Assembly (NCBI GenBank): GCA_934045075.1
Contig: OW203732.1
Location: 7,589,001 to 7,653,000, forward strand
Reading direction: 5' to 3'
Length of the DNA stretch: 64,000 bases
From: Yponomeuta sedellus
Lineage: Eukaryota > Arthropoda > Insecta > Lepidoptera > Yponomeutidae
Of the stretch, positions 20,418 to 32,400 are shown one piece after another; position 1 is the first letter of the stretch, and every line of letters starts with the position of its first letter. The translations under genes were made by a program, and so were the position numbers. The notes beneath the pieces are model-generated. The model saw only the letters and a program-made list of their open reading frames with translations, was not told where the DNA came from and did not search any database.

Positions 20418-23400
20418 GTGGGCTGCTGATTAAAATCGCACTAACAATACCAAAATTAAACTTTCTTTACAGCACTATTTTTATTTTTAATGCACTAACC
20501 CGTGCTAAGGAACAAATTTAAAAACCTATTTAGAGGCTGAAAATTTCACCCATGCCGGGATTCGAACCCGCACTGTCTGCCTGCCTGAACGTGCCGAACG
20601 TGCCTGTACGTAATACAGAGAATATTGTAAAGAGGTTCGAAATTTCACTGATGCCGTGAGTCGCCCATTGGCTCAATTGGTAGAGCGCTGGTACGGATAG
20701 CCAGAGGTTGCGGGTTCGAATCCCGGCATGGGTGAAATTTTTAGCCTCTAAATAGGTTTTTAAATTTGTTCCTTAGCACTCATTAGTGCATTAAAAATAA
20801 AAATAGTGTAATCATGTGGGTACAGTGATATCGTTCCGATGTTAAAACCTAACTGCAAAGTAGGTAGTCGGGGTTGTAAGTAATGCAATTTGCTTAAGTC
20901 AGATGTCGCTGCCTGTACGTAATACAGAGAATATTGTAAAGAGGTTCGAAATTTCACTGATGCCGTGAGTCGCCCATTGGCTCAATTGGTAGAGCGCTGG
21001 TACGGATAGCCAGAGGTTGCGGGTTCGAATCCCGGCATGGGTGAAATTTTTAGCCTCTAAATAGGTTTTTAAATTTGTTCCTTAGCACGGGTTAGTGCAT
21101 TAAAAATAAAAATAGTGTTATCATGTGGGTACAGTGATATCGTTCCGATGTTAAAACCTAACTGCAAAGTAGGTAGTCGGGGTTGTAAGTAATGCAATTT
21201 GCTTAAGTCAGATGTCGCTGCCTCTACGTAATACAGAGAATATTGTAAAGAGGTTCGAAATTTCACTGATGCCGTGAGTCGCCCATTGGCTCAATTGGTA
21301 GAGCGCTGGTACGGATAGCCAGAGGTTGCGGGTTCAAATCCCGGCATGGGTGAAATTTTTAGCCTCCAAATAGGTTTTTAAATTTGTTCCTTAGCACGGG
21401 TTAGTGCATTAAAAATAAAAATAGTGTAATCATGTGGGTACAGTGATATCGTTCCGATGTTAAAACCTAACTGCAAAGTAGGTAGTCGGGGCTGTAAGTA
21501 ATGCAATTTGCTTAAGTCAGATGTCGCTGCCTGTACGTAATACAGAGAATATTGTAAAGAGGTTCGAAATTTCACTGATGCCGTGAGTCGCCCATTGGCT
21601 CAATTGGTAGAGCGCTGGTACGGATAGCCAGAGGTTGCGGGTTCGAATCCCGGCATGGGTGAAATTTTTAGCCTCTAAATAGGTTTTTAATTTTTTTTAG
21701 AGCGTCCTGGGATTACCCTATACGCTCACAGCCTTCGCCAGTAATATTGGTGTACTCAAAAGACAATTTACTTGAGTCTCGCTTATACAGTTATCTCGCG
21801 ACTCCGTTTCCTCTGGGGTGTATATTGGACAAAGTGTCAAAATGACCAAGTGTAAAAACGTTAAAGAAATAATATCAAAGTGGCAACATGTCTAGTGGTT
21901 CAATTGTCCCATACCCATTTCATCAATAGGTCAAAATGGTCAATTGCTAAAAATCCAAATGGCAAAATATCTAGTAGTTTGAGCATCCTTCTACGACGTC
22001 AGCGTCACCACCTGGCACCGAGCGGCTGAGAAGGTAGAGCTTCCGATGGAAATGGCTCTTTCAACCTTCTGTATCCAACTTTTCACTCCCGGAAGCGTCG
22101 TGGGGTGCCCCTATACACTGACAGCCTTCGTCACGTATGCCGATCTACCCAAAAAGTAGTTGTTAGTTTCCTCGAGTCCTAATATTGCTAAGGAGAACAT
22201 TGTGAAGTACAATAAATTTTCCAGTTATTTACATACCCAGCGCTTTAAATCTCTAATCCGTAGTAGATCCAGTAGTAAAGCCGATGTTATTTCTCCGAGC
22301 GAAGGTATGTTCCTTGCGGTGTATTGCATAACATACGGGGCATATTACATAAGTAAGGCGAGTCGCAGATAGGTCCGATGAAATATTGAAACTAAAGTTA
22401 ACATTTACTAGAACAGGTTACAAAATTGAGTGTGGACCAGTCGATATTTTTTTGCAATTTTGGACTATTCGTAATACAAGTTTTGTATATTAATGAGTAG
22501 AATAACCCTCTTAAGTTTCACCAAACTTTTGTCCATAACGCCGTGTAAGCCTGGCTGTGTTAGCGATCCGTGCGACGTCGTAAGCCCTTGTTCGAAATTT
22601 AAATTTTAAATTCGTGTTGAGTTTCCACGGCCATGTAACCATAAGGAGTTTCTAATCTATAAAAACCAAAAACTCGTCTGACACTCCAGTTCTAGAACAA
22701 AAATCGGCGTATTCAGGATTAGTGTGCAGTGTAAACATAAATGCAAAGATTTATTTATTAATTTTACTAGAGTCTAATGAAAACGTCGTACCACGCATCC
22801 TCCGCCAGTGACACGCGAAATACGTCAATGCAAAGGGAAAATTATTTGTGTTATTTATCAGGCATGTGTTACCCGGTATGGCAAAACGTAACGTGACGTA
22901 ACGTAGCATAGCGTACTATAGCGTACCATGCTTCTTAATTGGTAGAAGTTCTGGTTTAAACAGACAAACATCCTTAACCTCCAGTTTTTGTCTGAGCAGC
23001 CCATAAAAAACCAGTCACCATTAAAAAGAAACGGCATCCCATAGAGAACATTTGGACAAAGACTCAAATTACTCTCCCCGAGAAGTACTCACTTCATTCA
23101 GACGTAGATACAGATTATTCTTTCCCACATAAGATTCTCGTATTGCGTCCAATAAATCACCTGGCATTTCCCATAAATCACCGTGCCAGTCACACCCACG
23201 AGGTAAATATCAAGAGTGGAGTTAGGCAATATTCAAAATGTCACCGACCATCCAAAGCTCGATGCCGGAGTATGCAACTGAAATGTAGAGAAGGTCTACT
23301 TCAAAACCGCTAGAAATAGATATAGAAAATGTTTATTAGTCCTCAAACAACAATAATTTGGAACCACAGTAATCACTGCTTGACAATAACAAGATTTCGA

Positions 23401-26400
23401 TGTGACAATGTCTGAGGTGTTTACATACCAATCCACGGTGGTCCCGCATGGTAATTAAGCCTACTCTCTCTCTCTCTCTCTCTGAGAGAAGACCCATGCC
23501 CTGCAGTGGGGCATATATATGCTGCTTTAAAATAAGGCCATATCGAGGCAAGCTATAGTACCAAACTTATAGTTACACAAATAGATGAAGAAGAGGCCTT
23601 TTCACTTGTGATGGGCATTTAAGGGCCTGATAAGTTAATGATAGTGTCGGTTGCAGACAGCTTAACAAGGGTACTGTTAAATAAGTCTTGTAAATATCAC
23701 CAAAACGTAGGGCCTGATTAGAAATAGTCCACCGATTAGAAGTCGCTCAGCGTGCTGTGAATTAAGTTTGGAGTTTCATCAAAGGATGAGAGAAGGGGTA
23801 AAATTAATAGTACATTACACAACTAGGGCGGTAATACAAAGAAAGGCCGAGATCGCAGAAGTTTGCGGCCCGAGCTGCAAGCGAGGTGTTGTTACCTCCC
23901 GTGTTGTGTACATCTTTTTATGTCTACACTTGGCCAGAAAGCCACTTTATTGCCAGGTGTGGCATAAAATTATATTACATGGTTGTTGCAAAAAGACGAA
24001 TTTTAGCAATAATACCACCAACTTATCTACCACCACATCTGAAATTGCGAAAAAAATATCCGTGGTTACGTAATAACTTGCGATACTACTGGACCGCTGA
24101 AGCGCTCGTGGACTAGGCGAATCGAGTGATTGGAATCAATCACTTTAGTTAAGCAACGACAGACGCGGTCAGGTACTTTATGGGTGACTATCCCGTGACT
24201 ACCGCTAGTGGCATTTTTAAGAGCGCGTCCGTGCTTTGCGAGGCATGTTAAGCCGTTGGTGCCAGCTGTCATGTGATGGTAGTTAAGCCATCTCAGAGGC
24301 CTTATGGGTGGCTTGATAACTTCTGTCAGTATGGCCAGCTACTGTTTTACAACCCTCCCGGACTTGGCCCCCGTGCACGTGGTGGAGTATAGCCTAACCT
24401 TCCTGCGACGCAGGAAGAGGCCCGTGCACGAGCAGTAGGGACATGCAAAGGGTTGAAGGGTTATCAAATAAAATTTTGGTTAGAGTCATCGTCTTGGGTC
24501 AGTTGGTGGGCAGATAGGCGAGAAGCAGACAACAAATGCGTTGGTCCGATGCCATAAAGAATTCATCTCATTGCGTCTATGACGAGTAGAGAACTATTGT
24601 ATGTGGTCATGATCCTCAGAACTGAGGGACTGATTTGAAAGAGAGAGATTCATTTACAAGTTTTGTTTTTTCAAACAAAACAATGGGATGAATGCTAAAT
24701 TGACAAGGTTTGAGAACAACACTACATGGACCTTTCAGAAACGCCCAGTAAATTAGACTGCCATTTCCTAATCACTAAGATATAACACTCAGAAGACTCT
24801 TCCTTAAAAACACAAGATTGTTCACACCTAGTAAAACACTATCGCCTTCGGAAATAAAGAGCCTTCTGAGTATTATCGCTTCGTGCGCCCAACAACGTCA
24901 AAGCCGAATCGAACGCGCCATAAAATCAACGTCGATCGTTAAACGAACCCATGATTTATTAAAGCTCGCTCGATCTCCGCTCCGCTATATTACCACACTG
25001 ACGGCCCAAGACAGAAGGCCCATTCGGGATGACGCCTATATACTTCGTAAAATACAAAATTATTTGTAAAATAAGGATAAAATGTGAAGCGCTCGAAACG
25101 CGAGCGCCTAGTAAAACCGAGTGATTGGAATCAATCACTTGGCTTAAGCAACAACAGGCACTATCAGGTACTTTATGGGTGACTATCCCGTGACTACCGC
25201 TAGTGGCATTTTTAAAAGCGCGTCCGTGCTTTGCAAGGCAAGTTAAGCCGTTGGTGCCAGCTGTCATGTGATGGTAGTCGTTAAGCCATCTCAGAGGCCT
25301 TATGGGTGGCTTGATAACTTCTGTCAGTATGGCCAGCTACTGTTTTACAACCCTCCCGGACTAGGCCCCCGTGGTGGAGTATAGCCTAACCTTCCTGCGA
25401 CGCAGGAAGAGGCCCGTGCACGAGCAGTAGGGACATGCAAAGGTTTGAAGGGTTATCAAATAAAATTTTGGTTAGAGTCATCGTCTTGGGTCAGTTGGAG
25501 GGTAGATAGGCGAGAAGCAGACAACAAATGCGTTGGTCCGATGCCATAAAGAATTCATCTCATTGCGTCTATGACGAGTAGATAACTATTGTATGTGGTC
25601 ATGATCCTCAGAATTGAGGACCGATTTGAAAGAGAGAGAGTCATTTACAAGTTTTGTTTTTTCAAACAAAACAATGGGATGAATGCTGAATTGATCCTCC
25701 TGCTGCCTTTTGTTAAATATTCCAATTATTTTAGTGAAAGTACCTTTCGCTGAGAAACATTTGCAGCAAACCTAGCCCTGAAGATAGTCATAGACTTTAT
25801 TAAAATCTTATTACATAAGTTGCGATTATACTTCGATTACCGTAGTGAAACTTTTGTCTCTTTAAATCGGTAGCCGCGCTCGCTCGCAGGTGTATCATTT
25901 CAGTTGTTTTTTTCCGAACGCGAATGTGTTAATTTAACAGACCTATATAGGTAACCATGCTACACTATTGTTATACCTTTGTCCCATGGGTCTGATTGGA
26001 AATGATTATCCATTCGTGCGTGCGATTATCTACGTGCGTAGCATCGTAGCGTCCGCCATTTGCGTAGCATCATTGTATGCCAAACCACGTAGCTCGTAGC
26101 GCTGTCTATGGCATAAATTGCAATGCAACGAAAGGGCTATAATGCATATGAATAAGACTGTGCACATTTCAAAGTCCATCCATCACCTTATAAGCTTAAG
26201 AGTCAACACAAAGGAGTTATTTCTATTGGTGCCTAGGATTCATTTTATTTGACGACGGTTTAGCAGACGCCTCTGAAGGCATTTGTAAATAATACAAACT
26301 TCCACACAACACAATCATTGGTCCTGGGGCGCCATACGCAAGTCTCCACTGTTTGGAGTAGTCCGATATAACCACAGGCTACATACAGAGAGTGTTAGAA

Positions 26401-29400
26401 TCATATGTTATCACAGAAGTGTACTTGGCCTATGATGACTGATGTGAACAAAGACGAGGCCTGATATAAATTAACTGGTCTATTAGAGGTTGTGGCGTCG
26501 TCAGACTTCACGCCGTAACATTTTGAAACGCTCGATGGCCTTTCTTTCCTAAGTAGCTTTATTGATGGTTTCTTTGGTCTTTTGGTTCTATTCAATGGCG
26601 TTTCTTACATAACTCGATGGCCCGACGCTTGTATTTTTATGAAGATACAAGCCTCTGAAAATGCAAAGTATATTTTTATTTCAGTTTGCCCGTTCGCGTC
26701 CTCTTTGGTTCGGCCCTAACTTTTGCCTTTTTGTACGATCTGTAACAATCCTGTTTTATACCATCTGTAGAAGAGTAGCTCCTATCGCGCGAGGCATAAG
26801 AGTGCTTATCGGACAACGCCTGTACCCTGTGCCTTTGACTACAAAAGACTTAATAAACTCTCGGCGACATGCCCTCTTAATTTGAATAAAATACGTCTGT
26901 ATCGAGCTCAATTGGATCACACTTGGCGGCAGCGGAATGCCCGATTGAAATTGGTTTCATTGGCTCGGACATCAATTGGCGACTACCTACTAGGTATCCA
27001 ATTCACTTTTAAATTACTCTCTTTTCGCTATCCAATTCTCGACCCGGGTTGGTTCTAGTTGCCAAGCGCCACAAGAGTAATATTATTTCATAACCCGATT
27101 GAGATTCCCCAGTTTTTACATCTAGAAGAATACAAACAACACTTTGATTTCTTAAATCAAAATTAGTTAAGAGAGAGACTAACGGCTTATACAAGATACA
27201 AGAGCGTAACAAAAACATTGATATAAATGTGAATTTGTAACTGGCTTTGATATTATATATATATAAAGCTGCAATCCGGTATACTCACTGATCTATTCAT
27301 CCATACGTTTTCTCGGAAACGGTAAGATTTGGACGAAAATGATGTATGAGAAAGTTGTAGGAAATGTATGAATTACAGCCATCCTATGAAGCCGATTTTT
27401 GAATTTCGAACGCGTTCCACTACGCGAAGGTGCTAACTCTGTCGTTTACCGGCCGATTTGGATGAAATTTTGATAGAATGGTGAGATAGTGATCCGATTG
27501 AAAAAAAAAATTTTGGTTGTTCGAAATTCAAAATGGCGGCGCAGATATAGCCGACCGAAAAATCGACCTTTGCGCAAAAAAGTCGGCAGCCAACTGGGCA
27601 TATGCTGGAGATATGCCGTAAGCGGCATCGCGTTGCCAAAGGACCCAGGTATATGAGAAAAATCTGACATCTTGGAATTTCAAGATGGCGGCCGAGATAT
27701 TGATGATTGAAAATGACAAATTTTTGTATGGAGATTTAGTACTAAAATTGACTTTTCAATAGAGAAATGAGACAAACTTGCGAGGCCGGAGGCCGAGCTT
27801 CGCGAAGCGGGCACAAAAAGTTCTGCCGCGGCGAGGCCGAAGGCCGAGCTCCGTTAAGGCCGAGGCCGAAGGCCGAGACCATTCAAATTGCGGCGCACAA
27901 GTACCAGCGCAAGAGCAAAAAGGGACAAACTTGCGAGGCCGCAGGCCGAGCTCCGCGGAGCGGGCACGAGAACCCCGCCGCGGCGAGGCCGAAGGCCGAG
28001 TTCCGTCTAGGCCGAGGCCGAAGGCCGAGACCGTTCAGGTTACGGCGCACAAGTACCAGCGCAAGAGAAAAAAGAGAGAAACTCGCGAGGCCGGAGGCCG
28101 AGCTCCGCGGAGCGGGCACGAGGAACCCCGCCGCGGCGAGGCCGAAGGCCGAGCTCCGTCCAGGCCGAGGCCGAAGGCCGAGACCGTTCAGTTTACGGCG
28201 CACAAGTACCAGCGCAAGTGCAAAAATAGACAAACTTGCGAGGCCGGAGGCCGAGCTCCGCGGAGCGGGCACGAGGAACCCCGCCGCGGCGAGGCCGAAG
28301 GCCGAGCTCCGTCCAGGCCGAGGCCGAAGGCCGAGACCATACATGTTCCCATGCAACAATTCACTACAATAAGTGTCTAGCGAGGCCCTAGGCCGAGCGC
28401 CGCGGAGAGCGTAGCTCGGAGCGGCTGGGGGTTGGCGCGCGTAAGCGCGCAGGGGGCTCGCCCCCTAGTTATATATATATAAAGCTGCAATCCGGTATAC
28501 TCACTGATCTATTCATCCATACGTTTTCTCCGAAACGGTAAGATTTGGACGAAAATGATGTATGAGAAAGTTGTAGGAAATGTATGAATTACAGCCATCC
28601 TATGAAGCCGATTTTTGAATTTCGAACGCGTTCCACTACGCGAGGGTGCTAACTCTGTCGTTTACCGACCGATTTGGATGAAATTTTCACCCGGCCTTTT
28701 CTTCGACACGCCATTTTCGGTTCCGCCGACGGTCGTTCCAAATTCAAAATACCACCGGAGCTATAGCCCTCCGAAAATCGGCCTTTTTTCGACCTCTACG
28801 CAAAAAAGTCGGCAGCCAACTGGGCGCATGCCAGGGACCAGCCGTAAACGGCATCGTGTCGTCAAAGGACCCAGGTATATGAGAAAAATCCGACATTCTG
28901 ACATTTCAAGATGGCGGCTGAGATATTGGCTTTCAAAGGTGTCAAATTTACTATGGAGAATTTCTACAAAAAATTTGTACTGAAAATCATCTTTTTCGTA
29001 GAAAATCTTAATTTTTTTGTACCATCGATAGAGGCTAAGCGCCAAAATGAGTACTTGGCTGAGAATGGCGTCACCACGCCGAGGTGCTGTGGCATTCCAG
29101 TTGGCCATCGACCCATTAAAGTTTGAAAATCACCCACTTTAATAGAAAAATTTCACCCGAAATAGTTATTTTCATACAAAAATGCATTTCTTTAGTACCA
29201 CCGTTGGAGGCCAAAGGCCAAAACTACTACTCGGCTGGGAGCGGCTACTTAGTGCCGAGGTGCTGTGGCATTCCAGTTGGCCATCGACTCATTAAAGTTT
29301 GAAAATCACGCACTATAATAGAAAAATTTCACCCGAAATAGTTATTTTCATACAAAAATGCATTTCTTTAGTACCACCGTTGGAGGCCAAAGGCCAAAAC

Positions 29401-32400
29401 TACTACTCGGCTGGGAGCGGCTACTTAGTGCCGAGGTGCTGTGGCATTCCAGTTGGCCATCGACTCATTAAAGTTTGAAAATCACGCACTATAATAGAAA
29501 AATTTCACCCGAAATAGTTATTTTCATACAAAAATGCATTTCTTTAGTACCACCGTTGGAGGCCAAAGGCCAAAACTACTACTCGGCTGGGAGCGGCTAC
29601 TTAGTGCCGAGGTGCTGTGGCATTCCAGTTGGCCATCGACTCATTAAAGTTTGAAAATCACGCACTATAATAGAAAAATTTCACCCGAAATAGTTATTTT
29701 CATACAAAAATGCATTTCTTTAGTACCACCGACGGAGGCCAAAGGTCAAAAAAATTGCTCATCTGTGAATGGCATCGTGTCACGTAGATATTCAGGTCCC
29801 TGAGGAAAATCAAACATTTTGAAGTTTCTAATTGCCGGCCGAGTTATTGACGATTGATCAAGGCCAACTTTGTATGAACATTTTGTACTGAAAATCGATT
29901 TCCTATAGAAGCCCTCCGCAAGTACTGCCTGCCGCAAATACCTACCGGGTGAACGACCCGAGTCATTATATATATATAAAGCTGCAATCCGGTATACTCA
30001 CTGATCTATTCATCCATACGTTTTCTCCGAAACGGTAAGATTTGGACGAAAATGATGTATGAGAAAGTTGTAGGAAATGTATGAATTACAGCCATCCTAT
30101 GAAGCCGATTTTTGAATTTCGAACGCGTTCCACTACACGAGGGTGCTAACTCTGTCGTTTACCGACCGATTTGGATGAAATTTTCACCCGGCCTTTTCTT
30201 CGACACGCCATTTTCGGTTATAAATCTAAGTCTCGTTTTTTCCGGCTCGAAGGACCAACTTCAAAAAAAATTATTAACTCAAACTTTAATGCGGCCAATA
30301 TAATTAATTGCTGAAATGTTTAAAAAACCGATTTTTAATGCTCTATTTAAATGTTCAAGTGACTTTTTGAGTGGTTGAAAACAATTTGCAATAATGAAAC
30401 AATTCACGGAACGCAGCAGAATAATTAGTATTGACTGTTAAGGCCCCAGTACACAATGGCCCATGCTGGCCCACTCTTGTCATGGCCATTGTGTACAGGG
30501 CAATGGTGTGTAGTGGCGGACACTAATTTGTCTATCGTGGCGTGCAATCGGGAAGTTGTCGGTTTTTTGGGCACACTTCAAAGGAATCTTGGCCTAGCGT
30601 GGCCCATCCGTGTTTACACAGCGTCCTATCGTTTAGTTCGTCACTGATCGCTGCGCTTACCGGGATGATCATTGGTCATAGAATACTTTTTTGTTGCTAT
30701 GTTTTTTGTAAAAATACTTGAGTTTTAAATAGCCCAAAATATCCGTATGCCACAATGAAGATAAATCAATACATCTTCAAGTTTATTGATTTATCCGAGC
30801 CCGTAATTTTGCACCTTTTGCGTAGGTTTTTAACAACTTTGGTGTATGTACGAGTACATACTTCTGTAACACTTGTAAATAAATAAAATAAATTTCTGGC
30901 CATTGTGTACTGGGGCCTTTACTGGAGTTGTTGACAAGTATTTTTTAGTTTTAGCCGACTTTTAAAAAGAAGGAAGTTCTCAGTTCGATATTGTCTTTTT
31001 GTTTTTGTCGTAAATTTTTTTTTTTTATATGATTTTAATGTTTACTAGAAGAGATGTGGTCTACAGGTGGCCCCATAATCACCAATTCAGGGTCTGATGG
31101 TGGGTTTGAAGAAATCGAGGGAACTCTTTTGTGGTTTAGAGCCTGAAGTGATTTGTTTATTTGATATAGTGACGTTCATTTGCTTTCGGAGTACACAATT
31201 TTGCGGAGCCGTAATGATAGTCATAAAACATTAAAAAAAAATATTTTTAACGAATAAAAATCTGATTGTAGTTGAGAATGTTTTTTGTTTTTATAGTTTT
31301 CAAGTCGGTTTCAATTTTTAAAGACAAATATTTTTTCTATATCCGTATCCGTTTTGACGGGATCGAATAGCAGCAGTGTTGCCAATTTTTGTACTCCAAT
31401 TATTCGTCTTGAAATAATTTATTATTTTTGTTCAAGACAAAGCTGTATTTATTGTGGTACTAACCTTATTTAAAGTTACAGACGACAGCTGATCAATCTT
31501 AGCGAAACCTATTGAGAGGCTCAAAATTTCACCCATGCCGGGATTCGAACCCGCAACACTTAGCACGGGTTAGTGCATTAAAAAAAGTATAATCATGTGG
31601 GTACAGTGATATCGTTCCGATGTAAAACCTTTCTGCCAAGTAGGTAGTCGGGGCTGTAAGTGATGCAATTTGCTTAAGCCAGATGTCGCTGCCTGTACGT
31701 AATACAGAGAATAGTGTAGAGGTTCGAAATTTCACTGATGACGGTAAGTCGCCCATTGGCTCAATTGGTAGAGCGCTGGCACGGATAGCCAGAGGTTGCG
31801 GGTTCGAATCCCGGCATGGGTGAAATGTTTAGCCTCTCAATAGGTTTTTAAATTGGTCCTTAGCACGGGTTAGTGCATTAAAAATAGTATAAGCATTGAC
31901 AGTGGACAAATCAAATGTAAAATGTTTTTTAAATAAATTATCTTTATCTTATCTTATCTAAATCTAATCAGAGTCAAATTGGTAAAGTTTAAAGTTCACC
32001 GTCTCATAAATAAGAAATAGGTGCTAGCTATTTGTTCTGACCAATGGAATGATTTCTTTTCAGAAGTTGTCAGTAATTTCAGTTTTTTATCTATCTATGC
32101 ACATAATGCTTTATATCAAATTACAAATTTAATTGTATACCTATATTCAATATTAAATACAATTTTTTATTATGATGAGACCTTAAGTTTTGCAATGTTG
32201 CCTTTATTATTACTATTTACTTATTCTATGAACATGATCTTTATTAACATACATTGATTAATAAATAAATATCATGTCACATTAACAATGGTTGAATAGG
32301 TAGGTTTATAATTTGTCCTGGCCTTTTAATGGCGAACATACGAGTACTAGACTATACCCCAATAAAAGTAAGCCACTTTGTAGTACTCATTTTCATTTTA

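Noticed and set aside
20663..20734. tRNA-like cores as functional tRNA genes
   Set aside because: The cloverleaf is imperfect (mismatched T-stem base pair), the anticodon loop ACGGATA lacks the universal U33, and every copy is attached to the same SINE tail and body. They are SINE heads.
24818..25069. 83-codon open frame between duplicated blocks
   Set aside because: No domain or start context, not shared with any other copy; it could be chance.
27767..28380. 200-codon plus-strand and 158-codon minus-strand proteins
   Set aside because: Generated by the 153-bp minisatellite; low complexity, no domain, open in three frames.
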